Assembly: GCF_000695625.1 (NCBI RefSeq)
Contig: NZ_JMQI01000042.1
Span: 1 to 46,603 of the forward strand
Length of the DNA: 46,603 nt
Direction of reading: 5' to 3'
Origin: Amycolatopsis rifamycinica
GTDB taxonomy: Bacteria; Actinomycetota; Actinomycetes; Mycobacteriales; Pseudonocardiaceae
This document shows, piece after piece, positions 32,463 through 40,979 of the stretch. The position numbers were made by a program, and so were the translations under genes. The notes below the pieces were generated by a model that was not told the DNA's origin, searched no databases, and was given only the letters and a program-made list of their open reading frames with translations. Position 1 is the stretch's first letter. Each line of letters starts with the position of its first letter.

Positions 32463-34073
32463 GTGTTCACGCAGGATCTGACTCCGCTGGGCTCGCTGGG
32501 CCTGTCCGCGCTGGTGGCCGTGCTGCCGCTCGCCACCGTCCTCGTCCTGCTGGGCGCCGTCCGGATGCGGGCGCACCACGCCGCCCTGATCGGGCTGCTC
32601 GTCGCGCTGGTCGTCGGGATCGCCGCGTACGGGATGCCGGTCGTGCAGGCCGTCTCCGGCGCGCTGCAGGGCGCCGCCTTCGGGTTGTGGCCGATCATGT
32701 GGATCGTCGTCAACGCGCTGTGGATCTACCGGCTCACCGTCCGGACCGGGCACTTCGACGTCCTGCGCCGCTCGTTCGGCCGGATCTCCGACGACCCGCG
32801 CATCCAGGCCCTGATCATCGCCTTCTGCTTCGGCGCGCTCATGGAGGCACTGGCCGGGTTCGGCGCCCCGGTCGCGATCAGCGCCGTGATGCTGGTGGCC
32901 GTCGGGTTCCACCCCGTCAAGGCCGCCGTCGTCGCGCTGGTCGCCAACACCGCGCCGGTCGCGTTCGGCGCCATGGGCACCCCGGTCGTCACCCTCGCCC
33001 AGGTCACCGGCCTGCCGCTGCAGGAGGTCTCGTCGATCGTCGGGCGCCAGACGCCGCTGCTCGCCCTGGTCGTGCCGCTGCTGCTGGTGATCATCGTCGA
33101 CGGCAGGCGCGGTCTCAAGGACACCTGGCTGCCCGCGCTCGTCTGCGGCGTCGCGTTCGGGCTCGTGCAGTTCCTCGCCTCGAACTACGTGTCCCCGCAG
33201 CTGGCCGACATCGGCGCGGCGCTCGCCGGCGCGGCCGCGCTCGTGGCCCTGCCCCAGACCCGGCGCCCGGTGCCCGAAGCCGTCCGGATCGGCACCGGCG
33301 GGACGACGACCGCCGAAGCGCCGCCGGAGGATTCGCGGGACGACGTCGTCAAGGCGTACCTGCCGTACCTGTTCATCATCGTGATCTTCTCGATCGCCGT
33401 GCTGCCGCCGGTCAAGCGGTTGCTGGACAAGGCGACCTGGAAGTTCCACTGGCCCGGCCTGAACGTCGTCGCGCCGAACGGGAAACCGGTGTCCGGCAAC
33501 ACGTTCTCGCTACCGCTGCTCAACACCGGCGGCACGCTGGTGCTGCTGGCCGGCGTCCTCACCGCGGCGATCCTGGCGGTGAAGGCGGGCGACACCGCGC
33601 GGGAGTGGCTGGCGACGGTCAAGGAGCTGCGGTTCGCGATCCTCACCGTCACCGGGGTGCTCGCGCTGGCCTACGTGATGAACCTGTCCGGCCAGACGAC
33701 CACGATCGGCACGTTCATCGCCGCCGCGGGCGCCGGCCTGGCGTTCCTGTCCCCGGTGCTGGGCTGGTTCGGCGTCGCGGTGTCGGGGTCGGACACCTCG
33801 GCCAACGCGCTGTTCGGCGCCCTCCAGGTGACGGCGGCGCACCAGACCGGCCTCCCGGCGGACCTGCTGGCCGCGGCGAACAGCTCCGGCGGCGTCCTCG
33901 GCAAGATGGTGTCGCCGCAGAACCTCACCATCGCCTGCGTGGCGGCGAACCTGCCCGGCGAAGAAGGGAAACTGCTGCGGAAGGTGCTGCCGTGGAGCGT
34001 CGGGCTGCTGCTGGTGATGTGCCTGATCGTGTGGGGTCAGAGCACCGCGGCGCTCAGCTGGATGCTGCCGTGA
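32463..34073 (+). CDS. lldP: L-lactate permease (LctP family)
   Basis: 536 residues and about 13 hydrophobic segments. Family landmarks include ALMEALAGFGAPVAISAVML and NTAPVAFGAMGTPVVTLA in the first half, the SGSDTSANALFGALQVTAA stretch, and LGKMVSPQNLTIACVA near the C-terminus. It imports lactate, and often glycolate, by proton symport. GTG at 32463 follows GGAGGT by 6 nt and is preferred over a GTG at 32400. With lldD about 1.5 kb upstream and aceE before that, the locus covers lactate uptake and conversion to acetyl-CoA. The last 20 bp overlap the 3' end of the convergent pnuC gene. Confidence 0.93.
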   Translation: MFTQDLTPLGSLGLSALVAVLPLATVLVLLGAVRMRAHHAALIGLLVALVVGIAAYGMPVVQAVSGALQGAAFGLWPIMWIVVNALWIYRLTVRTGHFDVLRRSFGRISDDPRIQALIIAFCFGALMEALAGFGAPVAISAVMLVAVGFHPVKAAVVALVANTAPVAFGAMGTPVVTLAQVTGLPLQEVSSIVGRQTPLLALVVPLLLVIIVDGRRGLKDTWLPALVCGVAFGLVQFLASNYVSPQLADIGAALAGAAALVALPQTRRPVPEAVRIGTGGTTTAEAPPEDSRDDVVKAYLPYLFIIVIFSIAVLPPVKRLLDKATWKFHWPGLNVVAPNGKPVSGNTFSLPLLNTGGTLVLLAGVLTAAILAVKAGDTAREWLATVKELRFAILTVTGVLALAYVMNLSGQTTTIGTFIAAAGAGLAFLSPVLGWFGVAVSGSDTSANALFGALQVTAAHQTGLPADLLAAANSSGGVLGKMVSPQNLTIACVAANLPGEEGKLLRKVLPWSVGLLLVMCLIVWGQSTAALSWMLP

Positions 34074-34692
34074 CCCCGGGCCGGGCGGCGACGCGCCGGG
34101 CCGAGCGGTTCCAGCTCCACCAGCCGTGCACGACGAGCCCGGCGAACACGATGTAGATCGCGGCGGAGAAGTAGAGCCCGGACGAGATCTGCAGCGGCAC
34201 GCCGATCGCGTCGACGGCCAGCCAGACCAGCCAGAACTCCACCAGCCCGAGCCCCTGTGCCCCGAAGGCGACGAGGGTGCCGACGAAGATGGCGGCGTCC
34301 GGCCAGGGCGCCCAGGACGCGTGCAGGGCGTCGAGGACCAGGGCCATCACGGTGGTTCCGATGACGAAGGCGCCGACCATGGCGAGCCGTTCGACCGGCC
34401 GGCCCGTGCGGACGACGACGCCGAACACCGGGTCCTGGCGGCGCGTCCAGGCCCACCAGCCGTAGACGGAGATGGCGAGGATGGCGACCTGCCGGGCGGC
34501 GAGCCCGCCGAGGTGCGCGGACACGTAGACGGCGAACAGCAGCACGGTGGCCCCGACCTGCACCGGCCACGTCCACAGGGTGCGGCGCTGCGCGAGGAAC
34601 ACGACGGCGAGCGCGAACACCTGCCCGGCGAGCTCCGCGATCGAAATCCACTGGCCGAGCACGGTGATCCCGTGGTGCAGCAGGAAGTCCAC
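34054..34692 (-). CDS. pnuC: PnuC-family nicotinamide riboside transporter
   Basis: 212 residues with about seven hydrophobic segments. AVYVSAHLGGLAARQVAILA and ISVYGWWAWTRRQ are typical PnuC sequence: the WxxW-type tryptophans line the riboside site. WLVWLAVDAIGVPLQISSGL is the conserved second half. It takes up nicotinamide riboside (or a related vitamin precursor) by facilitated diffusion, coupled to cytoplasmic phosphorylation. GTG at 34692 follows AAAGGGG by 6 nt; codons upstream are in frame with the MOSC remnant but are not part of this protein. No NAD-biosynthesis gene or vitamin riboswitch is adjacent, so the exact vitamin is uncertain. Confidence 0.88.
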   Translation of the reverse strand: MDFLLHHGITVLGQWISIAELAGQVFALAVVFLAQRRTLWTWPVQVGATVLLFAVYVSAHLGGLAARQVAILAISVYGWWAWTRRQDPVFGVVVRTGRPVERLAMVGAFVIGTTVMALVLDALHASWAPWPDAAIFVGTLVAFGAQGLGLVEFWLVWLAVDAIGVPLQISSGLYFSAAIYIVFAGLVVHGWWSWNRSARRVAARPGVTAASS

Positions 34693-34756
34693 GTCACGCC
34701 CCTTTCGTCCTACCGCTCCCAACATGCTCGCTGACGGACGCATTCCCCAGGGAGTG

Positions 34757-34962
34757 TGAGGGGCGGAACATCCCACGGTCTGGACGTCGCCGACGCGCAG
34801 CGTGCCACCGCGGACCACGCGCGCGTGCACGCCGAACGTCCTGCCGTTGACGGCGGTGATCGTCTTGCGCCGGCGCGGCGGGGAGGCCGTCCCAGCCCGG
34901 GTCGACCATCACGCAGCGGACGGCCTTGCCGGCGACCTCCAGCTCGACCTCGAGCGGCGGGT
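34757..34962 (-). pseudogene. MOSC-domain protein remnant
   Basis: The minus strand encodes PPLEVELEVAGKAVRCVMVD (from 34960), then after a one-base frame change TITAVNGRTFGVHARVVRGG followed by TLRVGDVQTVG. Together they are the C-terminal part of a MOSC domain, with the conserved cysteine in VRC. The frames are disrupted at about 34880, and a TGA stands just before the first piece, so no intact gene exists. The 5' part is missing; the DNA up to the 35053 terminator gives no recognisable sequence. The last frame runs into pnuC without a stop. The identification is by family pattern only. Confidence 0.6.
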
Positions 34963-35052
34963 GTTCTCACGCCGAAGGCCGTGGGCCCGCGGTTCGGCGT
35001 GCACCACCCGACCGGACCTAGCCACTCGTCCAAGACCTCCGGAGCACGGCAC

Positions 35053-35093
35053 GGCGCGGGCCCGGCGGCTTCCCCGACCGCCGGGCCCGCGCC
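35053..35093 (-). terminator. terminator after the MscS-related gene
   Basis: A perfect 16-bp GC stem (35053-35068 and 35078-35093, 9-nt loop) lies 13 bp past the stop of the MscS-related gene. No T-run follows. Confidence 0.75.
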
Positions 35094-35105
35094 GCTCCCG
35101 CTGCC

Positions 35106-35882
35106 TCAGCCCTGCGGGCGCGGGGTGCCGACCGGCGACGTCGGGGTGCTGTCCACGCCGACCTTGGCGCGCGGGGCCGCCGGGCCGGTGCCCATCTCGC
35201 CCGTGCGCTGCGCCGGCGTCTCCAGCTGGTGCTCCATGTTCGCCATCCAGCCGCGCCAGCGGTCCTGGGCCGGCTTGATCAGGCCGCCGCCGAAGCCGAC
35301 CACGATCACGCCGCCGATCGTCGCCAGCACCGCGATCAGCACCGGCCCGGTGATCGCCGTCGCGATGTTCACCTGGCCCAGCGCCGCGATGATGCCGAAC
35401 GCCATGATCAGCCAGTAGGCCGCCACCGACAGCGGGCGCGCCGCCCCGCGGCCGGACAGCGCGGACGCGACGACGTCCCGCACCACCTTCGCGATCGCCG
35501 CGGCCACCACGACGAGCACCAGAGCCACCACGATCCGCGGCAGGAACGCGATGATGTCGTTGAGCAACTGGCTCACCGGGTTGGTCGGCCCGAACACGCC
35601 GAACGCCAGCTGCAGCGCGATCAGCAGAATGAAGTAATACACCAATTTGACGAGGATCCCCGTCGCGTCGAACTTCTGCTGGCCGATCTTCCCGCTCAGG
35701 CCGGTGCGCTCGACGAGTTTCCCGAATCCGGCTTTCCCGAGCACGATCGCCAGCCCTTTCGAGACGGCTTTCGCGATCAGCCAGCCGATCAGCAGGACGA
35801 CCAGGAATCCCACGAGTTTCGGGACGAACGTGGCCACCATGGCCCACGCCTGTCCGAGCCCGTCCTTCAGTTGCTCGCCCAC
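35106..35882 (-). CDS. mechanosensitive-channel-related membrane protein (CmpX/TM-helix type)
   Basis: 258 residues with five hydrophobic segments (about 15-45, 73-95, 110-136, 152-172, 183-210) and a hydrophilic Pro/Thr-rich tail. KLVGFLVVLLIGWLIAKAVS and the repeated FLPRIVVALVLVVVAAAIAK resemble the conserved TM-helix repeat of the MscS-like CmpX group. These are thought to be small-conductance channels or cell-envelope stress proteins. The MscS pore helix and beta domain are not evident, so channel activity is uncertain. GTG at 35882 follows GGAGGGA with 6 nt and is preferred over the GTG five codons upstream. It is monocistronic with a strong terminator. Confidence 0.8.
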   Translation of the reverse strand: MGEQLKDGLGQAWAMVATFVPKLVGFLVVLLIGWLIAKAVSKGLAIVLGKAGFGKLVERTGLSGKIGQQKFDATGILVKLVYYFILLIALQLAFGVFGPTNPVSQLLNDIIAFLPRIVVALVLVVVAAAIAKVVRDVVASALSGRGAARPLSVAAYWLIMAFGIIAALGQVNIATAITGPVLIAVLATIGGVIVVGFGGGLIKPAQDRWRGWMANMEHQLETPAQRTGEMGTGPAAPRAKVGVDSTPTSPVGTPRPQG

Positions 35883-36093
35883 ATCGACTCCCTCCACGGA
35901 TTTTCCCCGGATCGTCGATCAAGTACCCCAGGGCGGCAACTCGTGCGCCCCACGATCGAGTGAGACGACTGGCGCGCGAAGATCACCCGTGGCCATACTG
36001 GTTCTACCGGTGGGGACCGGGGAGACGAGGCCGTCCGGCGCAGCGTAAACCGCAAGCGCCGGGCGGCCTCGAGCATTACCGCCGGCGAATACC

Positions 36094-37314
36094 TCAGGCG
36101 GCGCGCAGGGCGTCGCGGAGTTTCACCTTCGCGCCGGTGCGCATGACGGCGTTCCGGTAGATCCGCGCGGCGAACCAGATCAGCCCCGGAATCAGCAGCA
36201 CCACCAGCCCCACCGACACCACGGCTTCCCAAACGGGCACCCCGCCCATCGCGAGCCGCATCGGCATCAGCGTCGGCGAGAACACCGGAATCACCGAAAG
36301 CACTTCGACGAACGTGTTGCCCGGATCCGACGGCAGCACGGAAATGCCGATCACGTACCCGGCGATCACGAACATCAGGGCCGGCGTCGTCACGCCGCCG
36401 ACGTCTTCCTGCCGCGAAACCAGCGCCCCGAGCGCGGCGAACACGATCGAGTACATCAAGAACCCGAGCAAGTACCAGACGATCAGCCAGACGACCGTGC
36501 CCACGGCGGCCGATACGGAGATCGTCAGCACGTCCATGGCCAGCCCGGCCACCAGCCCGCCGACGCCGATCACGATCATCTGGATCAGCCCGACCGCCCC
36601 GATGCCGAGCACCTTGCCCGCCATCAGCTGCCACGGCTTGATCGTCGACAGCAGCAGCTCGACCACCCGCGAGGTCTTCTCCTCGACGACGCCCTGCGCG
36701 ACGATCTGGCCGTTCATCAGCAGGGACATGTAGATCAGGATGCCGGCGATGATGCCCAGCACGAGCTGCTGGCCGTTGTAGTCGTACGGCTGCTCCAGCG
36801 GAGGGTCCTCGACGAACTTCGCCGAGGCGACGGCGGCCTGGAACCGGGCCGGGTCCCCGCCCAGCGCGGTGACCTGCTGACCGACCGCGACCTGCTGGGA
36901 GACGAGCTGCAGGACGTTCGCGAACTTGCCGTCGAGGTCCTTCTTCACCTGGACGTGCACGCTCGTGCCGTCCCCGGTGAGCAGCGCGTCGAGCGAGCCG
37001 TCGGCCAGCTTCGCCCGCCCGGCGGCCTCGTCGGGCACCTGCGTGGTCTCGATGGTCTCGCCGAGGGTCTTCCCGGCCGCCTGCAGCGGTGCCGAGAAAC
37101 CGGCGGTCGCGGTGGTGAACCCGACCTTCGCGTCGGCACCGCCGTTGCCGCTGATCAGCTTGATCACGAGGATGCCGGCCACGATCAGCAACAGCGTCAC
37201 CGCGGTGCTGATGCGGTAGGCCTTCGACTTCAGGCGGATGCTGATCTCGCGGGAGGCGACCAGGCCCGCCGCCGCCGCGGGGCTCATCCGGACGTCCGGG
37301 ACCGGGGTGCTCAC
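36094..37314 (-). CDS. ABC-2 type transporter permease (NatB-like)
   Basis: 406 residues. The N-terminal membrane segment (about 35-55) is followed by a large extracytoplasmic domain (60-180), then five or six membrane segments. VVEEKTSRVVELLLSTIKPWQLMAGKVLG is the hallmark of NatB/YhaP/CcmB-like ABC-2 permeases that export sodium, drugs or unknown substrates. The GTG overlaps the ATPase stop (GTGA at 37311-37314), so the two subunits are coupled. No third component is present. A Na+ or antimicrobial exporter is the usual family annotation, but the substrate is undetermined here. No terminator was clearly seen in the 200 bp after its stop. Confidence 0.9.
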   Translation of the reverse strand: MSTPVPDVRMSPAAAAGLVASREISIRLKSKAYRISTAVTLLLIVAGILVIKLISGNGGADAKVGFTTATAGFSAPLQAAGKTLGETIETTQVPDEAAGRAKLADGSLDALLTGDGTSVHVQVKKDLDGKFANVLQLVSQQVAVGQQVTALGGDPARFQAAVASAKFVEDPPLEQPYDYNGQQLVLGIIAGILIYMSLLMNGQIVAQGVVEEKTSRVVELLLSTIKPWQLMAGKVLGIGAVGLIQMIVIGVGGLVAGLAMDVLTISVSAAVGTVVWLIVWYLLGFLMYSIVFAALGALVSRQEDVGGVTTPALMFVIAGYVIGISVLPSDPGNTFVEVLSVIPVFSPTLMPMRLAMGGVPVWEAVVSVGLVVLLIPGLIWFAARIYRNAVMRTGAKVKLRDALRAA

Positions 37315-38219
37315 GCGGCCACCTCCTCGTGGGTGACGACCGAGCGGAACAGTTCGGTCAGCGACGGCTGCTCGCGGGCGAACTCGCGGACCGGCCCGGT
37401 GGCCAGCGCCGCCTTGAGCACGGCCTGGTCGTCGGCGCCCTCGCCGAGTTCGAGCTCGGTCACCGAGCCCGTCCGGCCGAGCACCTTGACCCCGGGCAGG
37501 CCGTCGGCCCACCCGTCGCCGGCATCGGGGACGTCGACCCGCAGCCGCAGCGCGCCGCCGGCCCGCAGCTCCGCCACCGTGCCGACGGCCACCATCCGTC
37601 CACTGCGGACGATCCCGACCCGGTCGCAGAGCCGTTCCACCAGATCGAGCTGGTGGCTGGAGAACACGACCGGCACCCCCTCGGCCGCCTTTTCCTTGAG
37701 CACCTGGCTCATCACGTCGACCGCGACCGGGTCGAGGCCGGAGAACGGCTCGTCGAGCACCAGGATCCGCGGCTCGTGCACCAGGGCCGCGGCCAGCTGG
37801 ACGCGCTGCTGGTTGCCGAGGCTGAGTTTCTGCACCTCGTCGTCCCGGCGGGCGGCGACGCCCAGCCGTTCGGTCCACTTCCCGGCCGACGCCCGTGCGT
37901 CGGCCGCCGGCATGCCGTGCAGCCGCGCGAGGTACGTCAGCTGCTCGGCCACCTTCATCTTCGGGTAGAGGCCGCGTTCTTCGGGCATGTACCCGATGTG
38001 GCGGCGCGTTTCGTGCGTCACCGGCGCGCCGTCGTAGCGGACTTCGCCGGCGTCGGCGGACAGCACGCCGAGCGCGATCCGCATGGTCGTGGTCTTGCCG
38101 GCGCCGTTGCTGCCGACGAAGCCGAACAGTTCGCCCGGCCGGACGTCGAACGTCATCTCGTGGAGGGCGACCACGTCCCCGAAGCGTTTGGATATCCCGT
38201 CGATCTCTAAACCGGTCAC
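37311..38219 (-). CDS. ABC transporter ATP-binding protein (NatA-like)
   Basis: 302 residues. Walker A is GSNGAGKTT (36-44); the signature is degenerate but normal for this branch, LSLGNQQ (132-138); Walker B is LVLDEP (153-158); and the switch histidine is H189 in SSHQ. The C-terminal ~90 residues form the DUF4162-like extension found in NatA/EcsA exporters. It powers the permease encoded next. GTG at 38219 starts the protein, with GGGGGA upstream; a minus-strand TAGGAT (38254-38249) is a likely -10. It is divergent from fasR across about 118 bp. Confidence 0.93.
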   Translation of the reverse strand: MTGLEIDGISKRFGDVVALHEMTFDVRPGELFGFVGSNGAGKTTTMRIALGVLSADAGEVRYDGAPVTHETRRHIGYMPEERGLYPKMKVAEQLTYLARLHGMPAADARASAGKWTERLGVAARRDDEVQKLSLGNQQRVQLAAALVHEPRILVLDEPFSGLDPVAVDVMSQVLKEKAAEGVPVVFSSHQLDLVERLCDRVGIVRSGRMVAVGTVAELRAGGALRLRVDVPDAGDGWADGLPGVKVLGRTGSVTELELGEGADDQAVLKAALATGPVREFAREQPSLTELFRSVVTHEEVAA

Positions 38220-38321
38220 ATCCGGTTCCCCCGTTCTCGTGTGGCCCGATCCTAGGCAGTGCGTACACGCGTCGACCACCCTCGCGCGTTGCCGCGCGGG
38301 GGTACCAAAGTTGCGGGCACG

Positions 38322-38327
38322 TAGGAT
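38322..38327 (+). promoter_or_regulatory. candidate -10 of fasR
   Basis: TAGGAT lies 10 nt before the fasR ATG, within the TAnnnT pattern. No clear -35 is found 16-18 bp upstream, and no ribosome site is visible, so a very short leader is likely. Confidence 0.35.
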
Positions 38328-38337
38328 CGCGGGCGCC

Positions 38338-39552
38338 ATGGATGGAACCGCCGCCCCGCGCCGGGTGCCCAAGCACCACGGACTGTCCGCGAAGACGCTC
38401 CGGCGGCTGGAGCACGCGTCCGGCAGCCTGGCGAGCGCGAGCATCGCGGTGATGGAACGGCGGCTGCCCTGGTTCGCCCGGCTGCCCGCCGACCAGCGCG
38501 CGAGCGTCCTGCTGATCACCCAGGCCGGCGCCGCCGGCTTCGTCGACTGGCTGCGGGACTCCAAAGAGGCCTTGAAGCTCACGACGGAGGCGTTCCGCGA
38601 CGCGCCGGCCGAGCTGTCGCGGTGGGTCAGCCTGCGCCAGGCGGTCGGCATGGTGCGGCTGGCCATCGAGGTGTTCGAGGAGCAGCTGCCCGATTTCGCG
38701 GCGAACGAGGCGGAACGGGCCGCCCTGATCGAAGGGATTCTCCGGTACGGCCGCGAAATCGCCTTCGCGGCGGCCAATTCGTACGCCGCCGCGGCGGAAG
38801 CCCGCGGCGCGTGGGACGCCCGGCTGGAGGCCCTGGTCGTCGACGGCATCGTCCGCGGCGATGCGGAGGAGTCGGTGCTCTCCCGGGCGACCGCGCTGGG
38901 CTGGGAGCCGTCCGCGGCCGCCACGGTGCTGGTCGGCAACCCGCCGTCGGAGGACCCGCCGACGGTGGTGTTCGAGGTCCGCAGCCGCGCCGCCCGCGTC
39001 GGCCGCCCGGTGCTGCTGTCGGTGCAGGGGTCCCGGCTGGTGGTCGTGGTCGGCGGCCCCACCGAGGGCGGGGTGAAGGAGCGGGAGATCCTCGCCCGGA
39101 TGTCGGTGGCGTTCGCCGAGGGCCCGGTGGTCGCGGGGCCGACGGTGCCGACGTTGGCCGAAGCCCACCACAGCGCGACGGAGGCGTTGTCCGGCCTGCG
39201 GGCGGTGGTCGGCTGGCCGGGCGCGCCGAGACCGGTGCGGTCGGCGGACCTGCTGCCCGAGCGCGCGCTCTCGGGCGACGCGGAGGCCGAGCGCCTGCTG
39301 GTCGACACCATCGCCCGGCCGTTGGAAGAGGCCGGCCCGACGTTGCAGCGCACGGTCGAGGCCTACCTGGAGAGCGGCGGCGTGCTGGAGACGTGCGCGA
39401 AGACGCTGTTCGTCCACCCGAACACGGTCCGGTACCGGCTGCGGAAGGCGGCGGACCTGACCGGCTGCCAGCCGACCGACCCGCGCGACGCGCTGGTGCT
39501 GCGGATCGCCCTGACCGTCGGCCGCCTGGCGAGGGCCCGCGGCCTCTGGTGA
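38338..39552 (+). CDS. fasR: PucR-family activator of fatty acid synthesis (FasR)
   Basis: 404 residues. The N-terminal ~170 residues are helical (MERRLPWFARLPADQRASVL, FVDWLRDSKEAL), the middle is a divergent GGDEF-like region, and the C-terminus is the PucR helix-turn-helix: GGVLETCAKTLFVHPNTVRY followed by RLRKAADLTG. In Streptomyces coelicolor the orthologous position, immediately before fabD-fabH-acpP-fabF, is held by FasR, an activator of that operon. Here the gene has the same orientation and place, so it should control the same genes in response to an acyl-CoA or ACP signal. The ATG (MDGTAAPRRVP) precedes the conserved domain. A decayed gene separates it from fabD. Confidence 0.9.
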   Translation: MDGTAAPRRVPKHHGLSAKTLRRLEHASGSLASASIAVMERRLPWFARLPADQRASVLLITQAGAAGFVDWLRDSKEALKLTTEAFRDAPAELSRWVSLRQAVGMVRLAIEVFEEQLPDFAANEAERAALIEGILRYGREIAFAAANSYAAAAEARGAWDARLEALVVDGIVRGDAEESVLSRATALGWEPSAAATVLVGNPPSEDPPTVVFEVRSRAARVGRPVLLSVQGSRLVVVVGGPTEGGVKEREILARMSVAFAEGPVVAGPTVPTLAEAHHSATEALSGLRAVVGWPGAPRPVRSADLLPERALSGDAEAERLLVDTIARPLEEAGPTLQRTVEAYLESGGVLETCAKTLFVHPNTVRYRLRKAADLTGCQPTDPRDALVLRIALTVGRLARARGLW

Positions 39553-39633
39553 CCGGCGGACGTCGAAACCGCGTCGCCGGCTTCGTCCCCGGGGCACGAG
39601 CGGCCACCGGGGCCGCGTGACGCAGGAGGAACC

Positions 39634-39921
39634 ATGACGATCCGGCGGATGGACAACATCGGCATCGCCGTCGACGACCTCGCGGCGGTGGCTCGAGCTG
39701 ATGAAGTTCCACGCGTCGGCCGCCCTGGCCGCCGCCGGGCCGGCCGCCCCGCTCGGCGCCGAACCCGTCGGCGAAGTCGTGCGGTACGGGGACACCACCG
39801 GCTCTGCTACCTCCGCGGGCCCGAGGGCATCGTCGTCGCACTGGCCGAAGAGTTCGACCGAAGGGGCACCCGCCCTCGCAGGAGAGCCGCGTCACGTGAT
39901 GGACTTAACAGCGAAAGGTGA
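39634..39921 (+). pseudogene. decayed VOC-family (glyoxalase-like) gene
   Basis: A good ribosome site (AGGAGGAACC) precedes MTIRRMDNIGIAVDDLAAV, the start of a VOC/glyoxalase domain. After that codon the frame jumps: LELMKFHASAALAAAGPAAP is in another frame (39695 on), and YRLCYLRGP then EGIVVALAEEFD returns in the first (39797 on). The middle of the domain, some 60-70 residues, is missing at about 39688. A one-base loss between 39796 and 39797 explains the second shift, since GACACC-ACCGGCTC would read D-T-Y-R-L with one T restored. It is a deletion derivative and not expected to function. Confidence 0.75.
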
Positions 39922-40055
39922 TTGAACCCGACAAGGCATCCGGGTTACGCGCGAGCTTCTGCGGCGCGTCTTTGGAGGGTTCCGACAAAGACGCCGCACA
40001 GACACTGTGAGCGTCGGCATCCCCGGAAACACCCTCTCCCGTGTTGTCTTGAAGG
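39922..40055 (+). promoter_or_regulatory. fabD upstream region with dyad
   Basis: A 9-bp inverted repeat GCGTCTTTG / CAAAGACGC (39966-39974 and 39986-39994) lies about 60 bp before fabD. It could be a FasR site or a terminator of upstream transcripts; there is no T-run. No strong -10 was found. The region is where FasR would be expected to bind. Confidence 0.4.
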
Positions 40056-40979
40056 GTGACAGCAGCAGTCCTCGCTCCCGGCCAGGGGTCCCAGGCCCCC
40101 GGCATGTTCACGCCCTGGCTCGACCTCGACGGCGCGCGCGAGCGCGTCGCGCAGTGGTCCGAGCGCGCCGGGCTCGATCTGCTCCACCTCGGCACCGAGG
40201 CGGACGCCGACGAGATCCAGGACACCGCGATCGCGCAGCCGCTGATCGTCGCGCTGTCGCTGCTCACCTTCGAGCACCTCCAGGCCACCGCGCCGGTGCC
40301 CGCGGACGCGCCGGTCGCCGGCCACTCCGTCGGCGAGCTCGCGGCCGCCGCCATCGCCGGGGTGCTGAAGCCCGAAGACGCCGTCGCGCTCGCCGCCGTC
40401 CGCGGGGCCGAGATGGCGAAGGCGTGCGCGATGGAACCGACGTCGATGGCCGCGGTCATGCTCGGGGATCCCGAGCAGGTCGTCGCATGGCTCGAAGAAC
40501 AGGGTCTGGCCGCGGCGAACCGCAACGGCGCCGGGCAGATCGTCGCCTCCGGTGCCGCCGACGCGATCGCGAAGATCGTCGCCGAGCCCCTCGAAGGCAC
40601 GAAGATCCGTGCCCTCAAGGTCGCCGGCGCGTTCCACACGCACTACATGGCGTCCGCCGAAGAGGCGATGCGCGCCCACGCCGCCGAGCTGACCCCGGCC
40701 GACCCGGTCCGCCCGCTGCTGTCCAATGCGGACGGTACCGTCGTCACCAGCGGCGCGGAGTACCTGGCGCGGCTGGTCTCCCAGGTCACTCGCCCGGTTC
40801 GCTGGGACCTGACGATGGACGGCCTGGCCTCCCTCGGCGTCACCCGCACGATCGAACTCGCGCCCGCGGGCACCCTGACCGGCCTGGTCAAGCGGCAGCT
40901 CAAGGGCGTCGTCACCACTATCACCGCGCTGAAGACGCCGGCCGAGCTGGCGGCGCTGCGCCAGGAGGACGCCTCGTGA
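40056..40979 (+). CDS. fabD: malonyl-CoA:ACP transacylase
   Basis: 307 residues. APGQGSQAPGM at the start, the nucleophile serine S91 in AGHSVGELAA and the catalytic histidine H194 in AGAFHTHYM are all present. It loads malonate from CoA onto acyl carrier protein, supplying the extender for the FAS II cycle. The arginine that binds the malonyl carboxylate is expected near VALAAVRGAEM. GTG at 40056 is the start since it directly precedes the conserved TAAVLAPGQGSQ. The stop overlaps the fabH start by GTGA. Confidence 0.96.
   Translation: MTAAVLAPGQGSQAPGMFTPWLDLDGARERVAQWSERAGLDLLHLGTEADADEIQDTAIAQPLIVALSLLTFEHLQATAPVPADAPVAGHSVGELAAAAIAGVLKPEDAVALAAVRGAEMAKACAMEPTSMAAVMLGDPEQVVAWLEEQGLAAANRNGAGQIVASGAADAIAKIVAEPLEGTKIRALKVAGAFHTHYMASAEEAMRAHAAELTPADPVRPLLSNADGTVVTSGAEYLARLVSQVTRPVRWDLTMDGLASLGVTRTIELAPAGTLTGLVKRQLKGVVTTITALKTPAELAALRQEDAS

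Noticed and set aside
34693..34756. A riboswitch in front of pnuC
   Set aside because: The short leader shows no recognisable NAD- or thiamine-type aptamer and mostly consists of the MOSC remnant and a ribosome site.
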